Below are positions 23,561-31,648 of a DNA stretch of 64,000 nt, piece by piece. The DNA comes from Terribacillus halophilus (GTDB taxonomy: Bacteria; Bacillota; Bacilli; Bacillales; Amphibacillaceae): contig NZ_FMZB01000001.1 of the NCBI RefSeq assembly GCF_900101385.1, positions 496,001-560,000 on the forward strand, read 5' to 3'. The position numbers and the translations under genes were made by a program. Positions within the stretch are counted from its first letter, which is position 1; the number at the start of each line of letters is the position of its first letter. The notes under the pieces were generated by a model. It worked only from the letters and a program-made list of their open reading frames with translations, did not search any database and was not told the origin of the DNA.

Positions 23561-24766
23561 TTGAAGAAGTCAATAAAAGAACAAAAGTCGGTATTGATAA
23601 TTTTATTAAGTAATTTGTTCATCGCCTTTTTAGGGATGGGTCTAATCATTCCAGTTATGCCGTCCTTTATGGATATCATGCACTTATCAGGCAAGACGAT
23701 GGGGTACCTTGTCGCTGCCTTTGCTGGTGCGCAATTAATTATGTCTCCGTTCGCCGGCCGATGGGTGGATCGTTACGGAAGAAAGAAGCTTATTACAGCG
23801 GGGTTGTTTCTTTTCGCTGTTTCTGAGCTGCTTTTCGGTTTATCGACGCATGTTTGGCTGCTTTATCTCTCAAGGATTCTGGGAGGCATCAGTGCTTCTT
23901 TCATCATGCCTGGTGTTACAGCATATGTAGCCGATATCACTACGAATAAAGAACGACCGAAAGCAATGGGATATATTTCCGCTGCAATTAGCACAGGTTT
24001 TATCATCGGGCCAGGTCTTGGTGGTTATATTGCTGAATATGGTATTCGCATGCCTTTTTATGTTGCTGCGGTCATTGCCTTTTTAGCCTGCTTCCTATCT
24101 ATTTTCATACTGAAAGAACCTCTGTCCAAGGAACAGCTAGCTGAAATCGCAGAAAATAAAAAAAGGACCAGTTTTGTCGGTGACTTGAAAAAATCATTGC
24201 ACCCCATTTACTTCATTGCGTTTTTCATTGTATTTGTACTCGCTTTTGGATTATCTGCCTATGAAACGGTATTCAGTTTGTTTTCCGATCATAAGTTCGG
24301 CTTTACACCAAAGGATATAGCGATGATTATAACGATCAGTTCGATTTTCGGTGTCATTGTACAGGTACTGTTATTTGGGAAAATGGTCGATCTGATGGGT
24401 GAGAAGATGCTGATACAATCATGTTTGATAATAGGCGGTATTTTAGCGATCGCATCGACATTGATTTCCAGCTTTGTCGCAGTGTTAGCCGTAACCTGCT
24501 TCATTTTCCTGGCATTTGATTTATTGCGTCCTGCCTTGACAACATTCCTCTCCAGAACTGCAGGTAAGGAGCAAGGATTTGTAGCTGGCATGAATTCAAC
24601 TTATACAAGCTTGGGCAATATAATCGGTCCGGCGCTGGGAGGAATACTTTTCGATATCGATATTCATTATCCGTATTTGTTCTCTGCCGTAATTTTGCTT
24701 TTCGGTCTGGTGATAACTTTTAAATGGAAAGGTAAAAAGCTGAAGGAATCAGTATTGGAAAATTGA
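23561..24766 (+). CDS. MFS multidrug efflux transporter (NorA/Bmr-like)
   Basis: 401 residues, 12 membrane helices. Motif A is GRWVDRYGRKKLI and motif C of drug:H+ antiporters is GFIIGPGLGGYIAEYG. This is the NorA/Bmr/Blt group of proton-driven exporters for cationic drugs and dyes. The start is TTG at 23561 behind AAGGAGA; the ATG 11 bp earlier is out of frame. No dedicated regulator is adjacent. Confidence 0.88.
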   Translation: MKKSIKEQKSVLIILLSNLFIAFLGMGLIIPVMPSFMDIMHLSGKTMGYLVAAFAGAQLIMSPFAGRWVDRYGRKKLITAGLFLFAVSELLFGLSTHVWLLYLSRILGGISASFIMPGVTAYVADITTNKERPKAMGYISAAISTGFIIGPGLGGYIAEYGIRMPFYVAAVIAFLACFLSIFILKEPLSKEQLAEIAENKKRTSFVGDLKKSLHPIYFIAFFIVFVLAFGLSAYETVFSLFSDHKFGFTPKDIAMIITISSIFGVIVQVLLFGKMVDLMGEKMLIQSCLIIGGILAIASTLISSFVAVLAVTCFIFLAFDLLRPALTTFLSRTAGKEQGFVAGMNSTYTSLGNIIGPALGGILFDIDIHYPYLFSAVILLFGLVITFKWKGKKLKESVLEN

Positions 24767-24854
24767 ATACCGCCCTTGCAGATAGCTTAGGCATACTTTC
24801 CTTTCGATGTTCATATAATTCTGCGTTGGATAAAATCGAAAGGATGGATGAAAC

Positions 24855-25691
24855 ATGTTTTATCACATCAAAGAATTACAATATCATGCCAAGCCATCTA
24901 AGCCGGATCCCGTATTTGCCAGGCAACTGCAGGAAGTGTTAGGCGGGCAGTATGGTGAAATCAGTGTTATGATGCAATATTTGATGCAAGGGATGAACAC
25001 AAGATCTAATGATAAATATAGAGATCTCCTCTTTGATACTGGCACGGAAGAAATCGCACATGTTGAAATGCTTGCAACCATGATCGCGAGATTGTTGGAT
25101 GATGCCCCTTTTGAGGATCAAAAAAATGCATATGAAACGGATCCGGCATTGAATGCCATCTTGGGTGGAACGAATCCTCAGCATGGAATCGTAGCAGGTC
25201 TTGGAGCTATGGCAGCGGACGCAGCAGGTTATCCATGGAATGCCAAATACATTATCTCCAGCGGGAATCTTCTTGCGGACTTCCGGGCCAACTTGAATGC
25301 CGAGTCCCAAGGGCGCCTGCAAGTGACACGCTTGTATGGAATGACAGATGATCCGGGTGTACGTGATATGCTTTCTTTCTTGATAGCGCGTGATACCATG
25401 CATCAGAATCAGTGGGTTGCTGCCATCAAGGAATTGGAGGAAAGAGAAGGGGACATCGTGGTACCGACAACATTCCCGAGGAAACTTGAAAAGGGAGAAG
25501 TAGCATATACATTATTTAACTTCTCGCGCGGGGATGCCAGCTCAAAAGGCCGTTGGGCAAGCGGACCGAGTATGGATGGCAGAGGTCAATTCAATTATGT
25601 GGCTGAGCCTGAACCGTTTGCGGGAGCGCCTAAACTCAAACCGGCCCCGTTCCTGTATCATGATACGATGCCGCCAAAATCGATGATGTGA
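24855..25691 (+). CDS. Manganese catalase (copy 2 of 3)
   Basis: 278 residues with the same dimanganese ligands as copy 1: GGQYGEISVMMQYL, TEEIAHVEML, NAESQGRLQVTRLYGM and DTMHQNQW. Compared with copy 1 it starts MFYHIKELQYHAKP, as copy 3 does, so copies 2 and 3 look closer. AAAGGATGG precedes the ATG. A hairpin terminator follows, so it is monocistronic. Confidence 0.95.
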   Translation: MFYHIKELQYHAKPSKPDPVFARQLQEVLGGQYGEISVMMQYLMQGMNTRSNDKYRDLLFDTGTEEIAHVEMLATMIARLLDDAPFEDQKNAYETDPALNAILGGTNPQHGIVAGLGAMAADAAGYPWNAKYIISSGNLLADFRANLNAESQGRLQVTRLYGMTDDPGVRDMLSFLIARDTMHQNQWVAAIKELEEREGDIVVPTTFPRKLEKGEVAYTLFNFSRGDASSKGRWASGPSMDGRGQFNYVAEPEPFAGAPKLKPAPFLYHDTMPPKSMM

Positions 25692-25698
25692 ACAGTCT

Positions 25699-25729
25699 GA
25701 CGTACAGGTACAGCTTGTACGTCTTTTTC
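25699..25729 (+). terminator. Terminator after Mn catalase 2
   Basis: GACGTACA (25699-25706), 9-nt loop, TGTACGTC (25716-25723), T5. Confidence 0.8.
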
Positions 25730-25800
25730 TGGTGGGTCAATATCAAATGCACTTCCCTTCTTGTCCGCATAGTATGCACTATGAGAAGGAGGTGTGACGC

Positions 25801-26085
25801 ATGGATCCGATTCAAAATGAAACAATGTATCAAGTGCTTGTATTTGCGACGATCCTCGCTCCGATAGTGACTGCGATGATGGAACTGCTGAAACGGAGCT
25901 TTCCCCGACTTGTGCCTTATCATGCTATCCTTAGTGTCGTTGTCGGTGCACTCCTGGGCGCCGCTGCTTACCCGTTTACAGATTTTGAGCTTGCTGCCCG
26001 GCTTTGGGCAGGCGGAATAGCCGGGCTGGCCAGCACTGGTCTGTATAATACACTCTTCTCAAGAAAACCTCCGCCGGACAAATAG
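25801..26085 (+). CDS. Holin-like small membrane protein
   Basis: 94 residues with an N-terminal amphipathic start, two or three membrane helices (VLVFATILAPIVTAMMELL; YHAILSVVVGALLGAAAYP; LWAGGIAGLASTGLYNTLF) and a charged tail KPPPDK. This is the form of Bacillus phage holins. GAAGGAGG precedes the ATG. No endolysin or other phage gene adjoins it, so it may be a prophage relic or a domesticated pore-forming protein. Confidence 0.65.
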   Translation: MDPIQNETMYQVLVFATILAPIVTAMMELLKRSFPRLVPYHAILSVVVGALLGAAAYPFTDFELAARLWAGGIAGLASTGLYNTLFSRKPPPDK

Positions 26086-26141
26086 TTTAAAAAAGCCCCA
26101 TTCAGGCTAAGGAATAGTAAAACGCTGTTGGAGGTCAAACC

Positions 26142-26486
26142 ATGAATAAGAAGAAAAAGCTGCTGATCATCATCCCAATCATATTTATACTGCTATTCCT
26201 GGCATTGAGGCCATTAGGATCTCAGTACGATTCGGAAATCGAACAGGTAATCGATCTGGAGAATCAGCATCTTTCTGATCAAGGAGAAGTAGAGCTGAAA
26301 CGAAAGAATGCAAATTTCTATGTATATGCAGATGGCGGTTATGTTCAAATCCGTTATGATGATGCAAATGGAGAGGAGCGGCAAGCTGTATATGAAGAAT
26401 TGGATGGCGGCACCTATGAGCGGCATGATGAAATGCCGGAAGGAGCACGGAACCTGACAAGGGAATATGAAGAGGAAAATAGATAA
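26142..26486 (+). CDS. Membrane-anchored protein, DUF4467-like cystatin fold
   Basis: 114 residues: a basic N terminus (MNKKKK), one membrane helix (about 7-23) and an extracellular domain with EIEQVIDLENQHLSDQG, then ANFYVYADGGYVQIRYD. The pattern of helix plus curved sheet resembles DUF4467 proteins such as those in ICEBs1-type elements. Assignment is by eye. GGAGGT precedes the ATG. It is the last plus-strand gene before a two-way terminator. Confidence 0.55.
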   Translation: MNKKKKLLIIIPIIFILLFLALRPLGSQYDSEIEQVIDLENQHLSDQGEVELKRKNANFYVYADGGYVQIRYDDANGEERQAVYEELDGGTYERHDEMPEGARNLTREYEEENR

Positions 26487-26494
26487 AGTTTCGG

Positions 26495-26520
26495 CGGGCT
26501 TCAGCAGAAGCCCGTCATTT
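26495..26520. terminator. Bidirectional terminator
   Basis: CGGGCTTC-AGCA-GAAGCCCG (26495-26514) followed by ATTTTT. It lies between convergent genes and could serve both. Confidence 0.75.
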
Positions 26521-27069
26521 TTGTGCCGTATGAACGAAAACAAGGTGATCTGTCCACTGACCGTTTTCAAAAATAAAACCTTTGCGTATGCATTCAAAAC
26601 GCATACCGACACTTTTGGCTAGGGCGATTGATTGCGGGTTATCCAAATTGATATGTGCTTCGATTCGCTGATAATGGAGCTTGGATGCTCCGATATCCAA
26701 TGCCATACGTACAGCAGCCTTGCCATAGCCATTTCCCCAGTACTGATTATGAATTGTATAGCCGATCCTTCCCCATTGAAAGTCATCTCGCGCCAAGGTG
26801 GAAAAATCGATCATGCCAAGATGGGAACCATCCGCTTCCTTGAAGACAGCGAAAACATATGCTTTGTCTTCGGCCGCCAACCGCTGATGCTTGTCCACTA
26901 AATCGGAAAACCAAGAGTCTGTACATACGGTCATATCAAGCAGACCTGAATCATGGGTATGCTGTGACAGCTTGCGTCTGCTGAAGCCGCTGAACCATTT
27001 GGAATAATCTCCTTTGCGCAGCGGCCGCACCAACACGCCATCAGCGCAGGATTGAAAATCGAATAGCAT
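26515..27069 (-). CDS. GNAT acetyltransferase, RimJ/RimL type
   Basis: 184 residues of the GNAT superfamily: acetyl-CoA-binding motif NQYWGNGYGKAAVRMALDIG, then LHYQRIEAHINLDNPQSIALAKSVGM, the motif B region of ribosomal-protein N-terminal acetyltransferases. The ATG at 27069 follows AGGAGG with 8 bp; a GTG at 27078 is less likely. The substrate may be a protein N terminus or a small amine. Confidence 0.85.
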   Translation of the reverse strand: MLFDFQSCADGVLVRPLRKGDYSKWFSGFSRRKLSQHTHDSGLLDMTVCTDSWFSDLVDKHQRLAAEDKAYVFAVFKEADGSHLGMIDFSTLARDDFQWGRIGYTIHNQYWGNGYGKAAVRMALDIGASKLHYQRIEAHINLDNPQSIALAKSVGMRFECIRKGFIFENGQWTDHLVFVHTAQK

Positions 27070-27134
27070 CCTGAACACCTCCTCCTTTCACTATATCATC
27101 AAATTCCATGTTTGCCCCCGGACACTTTGACCAT

Positions 27135-27161
27135 ACACAATCCTTTTCGGAGCATAGCTTA
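27135..27161 (+). promoter_or_regulatory. Possible sigma-K promoter
   Basis: CATAGCTTA (27153-27161) fits the sigma-K -10 consensus CATANNNTA, and an AC (27135-27136) lies 16 bp upstream in the -35 position. If correct, the downstream pair is expressed in the mother cell late in sporulation. Confidence 0.4.
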
Positions 27162-27200
27162 TAACTGTAAGACAAATACAAAACGAAGGAGGTAAGGCAG

Positions 27201-27497
27201 ATGGGAGAAAGACACGACAAGAAGAACAAATATGAAGGAGGAAATCAGTCTATGAGCTACGATAAACATCGCGATGAAGGTTTTGAATGGGAAAATCATG
27301 TGAAGTCCGAAAGTGAAAGTGATAGTGAAAGCAAATCCAAAAACTACAACTTCAACTACAACTATGCGGAAGTTTACAAAAGCGGTAACTCTTACGTCAA
27401 CGCTAAGTCCAAAGTAGACAGTGAGCAAGATAGCGAAGATGACGACGATAACGGCGGCCACAACGGCCACGGCAAACGCAAAAAATACGGTAGATAA
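27201..27497 (+). CDS. Acidic low-complexity protein, possibly spore-associated
   Basis: 98 hydrophilic residues with a Ser/Glu/Asp/Lys run (SESESDSESKSK), a Tyr/Asn run (NYNFNYNYAEVY), an acidic stretch (SEQDSEDDDDN) and a Gly/His/Lys tail. No membrane segment or known domain. GAAGGAGGTAAGGCAG precedes the ATG; an inner ATG at 27252 also has GGAGG. Composition resembles some spore coat and surface proteins, and a sigma-K-like promoter lies upstream. Function unknown. Confidence 0.6.
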   Translation: MGERHDKKNKYEGGNQSMSYDKHRDEGFEWENHVKSESESDSESKSKNYNFNYNYAEVYKSGNSYVNAKSKVDSEQDSEDDDDNGGHNGHGKRKKYGR

Positions 27498-27517
27498 TTA
27501 AAGAAAGGAGAAGAACA

Positions 27518-27793
27518 ATGAGTAATCTGAGAAAATATGAAAATCCATTCAAAAGCACTGGTTACAGTACAAAATCCAGTGTTGCCCATAGCGGTAACGC
27601 CGATGTGGATATCATCATGGAAGTGAATACAATGCCGATTGCATATGCGATGCTCTGCTCGCTGCGCGCGACGAACAAGTTGTCGGAACATGAATTCGAG
27701 AGTGCTCTGAAGAGACTGAAAAAGCTTGTAGATGATGATCGCAATTCCTATCATAATGATCCAGGCACTGCCAAAATCTATCATCTAGAATAA
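27518..27793 (+). CDS. Conserved-looking small protein of unknown function
   Basis: 91 residues: a disordered, Ser/Lys-rich start, then a compact part VDIIMEVNTMPIAYAMLCSL and a helical end EFESALKRLKKLVDDDRNSY. AAAGGAGAAGAAC precedes the ATG 20 bp after the acidic gene, so they form one unit. No family is recognised. The context suggests a partner of the acidic protein. Confidence 0.6.
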   Translation: MSNLRKYENPFKSTGYSTKSSVAHSGNADVDIIMEVNTMPIAYAMLCSLRATNKLSEHEFESALKRLKKLVDDDRNSYHNDPGTAKIYHLE

Positions 27794-27808
27794 AATAGCG
27801 CAGGAGCC

Positions 27809-27937
27809 CTCCCGCCAGTGCTTCCAGCTAAAGGCGGGATTGCTCTACAGCCTTCCGCAACATCCTATGCAAACAAATATCTCAGTGTTACTTGTCTACT
27901 CACGTTCTTCTCCTAGCCAGCCTGTTACAGGCTGGCT
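27809..27937 (+). terminator. Two hairpins between convergent genes
   Basis: A GC-rich CCCGCC...GGCGGG hairpin (about 27809-27839), then AGCCAGCCTG-TTA-CAGGCTGGCT (27915-27937) with T5. The second is a strong plus-strand terminator; a role for the minus-strand glnK end is less clear. Confidence 0.65.
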
Positions 27938-27977
27938 TTTTACATAGAAAAAGCACCACGATAAAGTGGCGCTTCTG

Positions 27978-28328
27978 TCACAAGGCAGCCGGACCTTGTT
28001 TTCCTGTATTGATATCAATCGTTTGCTGAATCGGATAGACGAATATCTTTCCATCGCCTGCTTTGCCGGTATGGAGTATGCTGGCGGCAGCTTTGGTGAC
28101 GTCATCGACGGGAACAGAGCTGACGACGATTTCCACTTTCAGCCTATCGAACACGTTCTGGACTTTCTTTACGCCTCGATATAACTCGGTATAGCCTTCC
28201 TCCAGGCCGCAGCCTTGCACATGGGAGAAGGTCATGCCGGATACCCCGATTTCTGCCATTTTCATTTTGAAAGCTTCAAGATCCGCTGAGCTCCTTGTGA
28301 TAATCTCAACCTTGAACATGTCACTCAT
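27978..28328 (-). CDS. glnK: P-II family nitrogen regulatory protein
   Basis: 116 residues of the P-II fold. The T-loop region GCGLEEGYTELYRGVKKVQN and the C-terminal nucleotide-binding part (GDGKIFVYPIQQTIDINTG) are clear. P-II trimers sense ATP/ADP and 2-oxoglutarate and plug AmtB. Firmicute versions are not uridylylated at the T-loop. Start at 28328 behind AAAGGAGG. It follows amtB by 19 bp, the order of B. subtilis nrgAB. Confidence 0.93.
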   Translation of the reverse strand: MSDMFKVEIITRSSADLEAFKMKMAEIGVSGMTFSHVQGCGLEEGYTELYRGVKKVQNVFDRLKVEIVVSSVPVDDVTKAAASILHTGKAGDGKIFVYPIQQTIDINTGKQGPAAL

Positions 28329-28347
28329 ATACCGTTCCTCCTTTAGA

Positions 28348-29559
28348 TTAATCCTGATAGGCGCGTTCGCCGTGCATCGTCAGATCCAGACCTTTTGCTT
28401 CTTCTTCATCGGTTGCACGTGCCTTGAAGATGAGGTTAACGATTGTAATCAGGATGAATGTCACAATGCCGACAAAGGCAAATGTTGCAATGATGGCTAC
28501 TACCTGTCTCCATAATAGATCAATACCGCCGCCGTAGAAAAGACCGTTGTGTTCGACAATTGCGTTAATGGAGTCACTTGCAAACAAGCCGGTTGCGATG
28601 CCGCCCCAGGTACCGCCCACTGCATGCAGTCCAAAGGCGTCAAGTGCATCATCGTAACCTAGCTTCTGCTTCAGCCAACCGACACCCCAGAAGCAGACGA
28701 TGCCGCCAATCAAGCCGATCGGAATACTGGAAAGCGGGGAGACGAAGCCAGCAGCGGGGGTGATGGCGACAAGGCCCGCAATCGCACCGGATACAGCGCC
28801 CAGTAATGTGGGTTTTTTGTTGACCACCCATTCGATGATCATCCAGCCAAGTACACCAGCTGCAGCTGCGGTATTCGTGTTGATAAAGGCATACATTGCG
28901 ACATCATCGAAAGCAAGTTCACTGCCGACATTGAATCCAAACCAGCCGAACCAAAGCAGCGCGCCGCCGATCAAGGTGAAAATCAAGTTATGCGGTGCAG
29001 TGGTGCCAGCATTTTTACGTTTGCCGATGACAATCGCAACGACCAACCCTGCAAGACCGGAGGAAATATGGACAACGTTACCGCCTGCAAAATCAAGTGC
29101 GCCCATTTCCGCAATCCAGCCACCGCCCCATACCCAATGTGCAAGCGGGGAATAGACGATGAGGACCCATAGAACCGTAAAAAGAATGAATGCTGGAAAA
29201 CGAATACGTTCTGCATAAGCACCAGACACGATGGCAGTTGTCAGGATCGCGAATGTCATTTGGAACATCATGAATAAATTGAATGGAATGGTGTGCCCTT
29301 CATTCGGTTCGAAGCCGACATTATGCAGCCCGAAAAAATCCAATCCGCCAATAATTCCGTTACCTGGTGAGAACGCCAGCGAAAAGCCGACGATGATCCA
29401 GATGATCGACACAATCGCCATCGTCGTGAAACTGTGCATTGCTGTGCTAAGCACATTTTTACTTCTTACCAACCCGCCGTAGAAGAGTGCGAGTGCTGGT
29501 GTCATCAACCATACCAAGACGGTTGCGACAAACATGAATACCGTATTAGTCATATCCAT
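28348..29559 (-). CDS. amtB: Ammonium transporter
   Basis: 403 residues with 11 predicted helices. The pore histidines lie in NVVHISSGLAGLVVA and ALDAFGLHAVGGTWGG. Imports ammonium across the membrane under nitrogen limitation, gated by the P-II protein encoded next. The start follows GGGGTAGAG. A TnrA site is expected upstream; the sequence TGTTACATTTTTTTGTC (minus strand, about 29627-29643) keeps only the first half of the TnrA consensus, so I do not claim it. Confidence 0.95.
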   Translation of the reverse strand: MDMTNTVFMFVATVLVWLMTPALALFYGGLVRSKNVLSTAMHSFTTMAIVSIIWIIVGFSLAFSPGNGIIGGLDFFGLHNVGFEPNEGHTIPFNLFMMFQMTFAILTTAIVSGAYAERIRFPAFILFTVLWVLIVYSPLAHWVWGGGWIAEMGALDFAGGNVVHISSGLAGLVVAIVIGKRKNAGTTAPHNLIFTLIGGALLWFGWFGFNVGSELAFDDVAMYAFINTNTAAAAGVLGWMIIEWVVNKKPTLLGAVSGAIAGLVAITPAAGFVSPLSSIPIGLIGGIVCFWGVGWLKQKLGYDDALDAFGLHAVGGTWGGIATGLFASDSINAIVEHNGLFYGGGIDLLWRQVVAIIATFAFVGIVTFILITIVNLIFKARATDEEEAKGLDLTMHGERAYQD

Positions 29560-29825
29560 TTTCTCTACCCCCTGTGTGTTTCTTCATTGTTTGAAAATTT
29601 AAATCTTTTTTCATTATAAGTGCCAGACAAAAAAATGTAACAAAGTTGTCAGGTTATCTTACGTGAATATTTCTGACCAAAAATTGTAAGTGTTTTTGAG
29701 CTTCTTTGTTATAAAGCGTTACTAAAACGGGACCGAGTTTTAGAAGGATGGGAATTTTGGGGTGGTTTGCACCACTTTATAACGGGAATAGATAGATAGC
29801 TGCGGAGAAGTACTACATCGGAAGT

Positions 29826-29854
29826 TTGACAATAACTGTAAAGCGTGATAAGAT
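29826..29854 (+). promoter_or_regulatory. Strong promoter in the amtB-metX gap
   Basis: TTGACA, a 17-bp spacer and TAAGAT: near-consensus sigma-A, but with no gene start for 540 bp. It probably drives a non-coding RNA. Confidence 0.7.
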
Positions 29855-29860
29855 AGTTAA

Positions 29861-30110
29861 CGTCTTCGATGTTTGAGTAACTTTATCGAAGATCAATGGC
29901 ATTCTGCTATAGTTTTAATTAGAAGTACTTATTCAGACTGGAACGGCCAAGGAGCCGTGAGGATGCAATAGAGGTAGGGATTGCATCGTATAAGTGAAAA
30001 CTACCATGTGGAACAAGTACCGCGGCATGAGGATGTATTAGGTATCCTCAACTCACAATAGAAAAGTTACATTTTAGCCCCGCATTGGCATTAGCTGATG
30101 CGGGGCGTCC
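29861..30110 (+). ncRNA. Candidate structured non-coding RNA
   Basis: Downstream of the promoter at 29826 and before metX's own promoter, about 250 nt contain no open frame but a row of perfect stems: TCTTCGAT/ATCGAAGA (about 29864-29891), CGGC-CAAGGA-GCCG (about 29944), GATGCAAT/ATTGCATC (about 29962-29988), GAGGAT/ATCCTC (about 30029-30050) and a final GCCCCGCAT/ATGCGGGGC (30077-30106). The last lacks a T-run, so termination is uncertain. It does not match the landmarks I know for 6S, tmRNA, RNase P, SRP RNA, T-box or common riboswitches. Confidence 0.45.
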
Positions 30111-30159
30111 AAATTTCTAGGGATAATCACAGCATAAATGGAAATTTCAGAATTTATAG

Positions 30160-30188
30160 TTGACTCATAATTTACCCCATGCTACAAT
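30160..30188 (+). promoter_or_regulatory. Promoter of the metX operon
   Basis: TTGACT (30160-30165), 17-bp spacer, TACAAT (30183-30188), ending about 22 bp before the S-box aptamer. Confidence 0.8.
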
Positions 30189-30210
30189 CCTGTTAACAAA
30201 TAAATAGCAA

Positions 30211-30373
30211 GCTCTTATCAAGAGAGGCGGAGGGACTGGCCCGATGATGCCCGGCAACCTGCAAGCAGCAATGCTTTTAAGGTGCTAATTCCTGAAAGTG
30301 CGTATAGCGCTTTAGAGATGAGAGAGACATGTCGGTACATATTGCCACCCTGTCCTCTCAGGGTGGTTTTTTT
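30211..30373 (+). promoter_or_regulatory. SAM-I (S-box) riboswitch 1
   Basis: The S-box core is plain: CTTATCAAGAGAGGCGGAGG, then GACTGGCCCGATGATGCCCGGCAACC, AAGGTGCTAATTCC and a closing GAGATGAGAG. The expression platform is a terminator, CCACCCTG / CAGGGTGG (30345-30366) with T7. SAM binding favours termination, so metX is on only when methionine/SAM is low. Confidence 0.97.
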
Positions 30374-30399
30374 AGTTGAGGGGAGGAAGCTTACGGAAC

Positions 30400-31470
30400 A
30401 TGAATTTACAACAGTCATACCAAACTGGCAAACTTCTCATCGGGGATTTCGAGCTTGAATCAGGCGATATCTTATCAAATGTCGAGGTGACCTATGAAAG
30501 AAGCGGACCCGCCTCGCGAGAAATGGTGCTTGTCTGTCATGCATTGACAGGTGATCAGTTTGCAATCGGAACGGATACAGCACCTGGATGGTGGAATGGG
30601 TTGCTGCAGCCGGAAGGTTACATCGATACCGACCGATATCAAGTCATGACATTCAATGTACTGGGCGGATGCAATGGGACAACAAGTGCCCTGTCGATGA
30701 ATCCAGTTTCAGGTGACAGGTATGCAGCAGCTTTTCCGGAAATAACGATTCGGGACATGGTTTCGGTTCAACGTCTTGCATTGGAGAAACTAGAAATCTC
30801 TCATTTAAAGGCGGTGATCGGCGGATCATTGGGAGGAATGCAAGTTATGGAATGGGGGGTTATGTATCCTGATTTTATGGATGTGCTGATTCCGCTCGCA
30901 GCAACCCCCTTTGTGAGTGATTATGCGATTGCGTATAATCATTTGGCTAAGACAGCCATTACCTCCGATCCAAACTGGAACGATGGATACTATACTGCAG
31001 ACAGATTACCTGCAGCTGGTCTCGGCCTAGCGCGGATGGTAGGGATGCTTACTTACCGTTCCGATCATCAATATAATGAACGTTTCCGCCGAGCTGCCTC
31101 CGGAAAAGATGATGCAGCTTATGAGGTGGAGTCGTACTTGAATTATCAAGGGGAAAAACTTGTTGCTCGCTTTGATGCCAATTGCTATATGACCTTATTA
31201 CAAGCGATGAACAGTCACGATATCGGCAGGGAAAGAGGTGGATGGCAGGCAGCTGCCCAAAAAATAAAGGCAATTGTGCTGACATTCGGATTTTCGAGAG
31301 ATCTGCTGTTTCCGCCGGAAGAGATAAAGCGTTTTGCAGCGGCAGTGCCGAGTGCCCGGCACGTAGATGTGGATACAATCTATGGACATGATGGTTTTCT
31401 GCTGGAGTTTGAGAAGTGGGGACACCATATCCGTGATGTTCTGGAGCAGCCAATGAAAATTTCATATTGA
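30400..31470 (+). CDS. metX: Homoserine O-acetyltransferase
   Basis: 356 residues, alpha/beta hydrolase fold. It transfers acetyl from acetyl-CoA to homoserine, the first committed step of methionine synthesis by direct sulfhydrylation. The nucleophilic Ser is in GGSLGGMQ, the Asp in FSRDLLFP and the His in YGHDGFLLE. LVCHALTGD and NVLGGCNGTT are also typical. The ATG at 30400 has GGGGAGG about 13 bp upstream, slightly long. Its stop abuts the second S-box. Confidence 0.93.
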   Translation: MNLQQSYQTGKLLIGDFELESGDILSNVEVTYERSGPASREMVLVCHALTGDQFAIGTDTAPGWWNGLLQPEGYIDTDRYQVMTFNVLGGCNGTTSALSMNPVSGDRYAAAFPEITIRDMVSVQRLALEKLEISHLKAVIGGSLGGMQVMEWGVMYPDFMDVLIPLAATPFVSDYAIAYNHLAKTAITSDPNWNDGYYTADRLPAAGLGLARMVGMLTYRSDHQYNERFRRAASGKDDAAYEVESYLNYQGEKLVARFDANCYMTLLQAMNSHDIGRERGGWQAAAQKIKAIVLTFGFSRDLLFPPEEIKRFAAAVPSARHVDVDTIYGHDGFLLEFEKWGHHIRDVLEQPMKISY

Positions 31471-31622
31471 CTTATCAAGAGAGGTGGAGGGACTGGCCCG
31501 ATGAAACCCGGCAACCTGTAAGCGGCAATTGCTTTTAAGGTGCTACATCCAGCAAACAGAAAGTTTGGGAGATAAGGAGTTTTGTGCATATGCAGCAGCT
31601 TCTTACCGGAGGCTGCTTTTTC
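31471..31622 (+). promoter_or_regulatory. SAM-I (S-box) riboswitch 2
   Basis: A second S-box begins at the base after the metX stop: CTTATCAAGAGAGGTGGAGG, GACTGGCCCGATGAAACCCGG, CAACC, AAGGTGCTACATCC. The terminator is AGCAGC / GCTGCT (31594-31617) plus T5. No promoter is seen between metX and this element, so it seems to attenuate read-through into metY and the genes beyond. Confidence 0.95.
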
Positions 31623-31648
31623 ATTATATAAACTGGAGGAATGACAAA

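Noticed and set aside
29620-29650. TnrA box before amtB
   Set aside because: Only one half matches the consensus.
29861-30110. T-box, 6S RNA, tmRNA, RNase P or SRP RNA
   Set aside because: The fixed sequence marks of these RNAs are absent; only TACCGCGG recalls a T-box and the rest of its core is missing.
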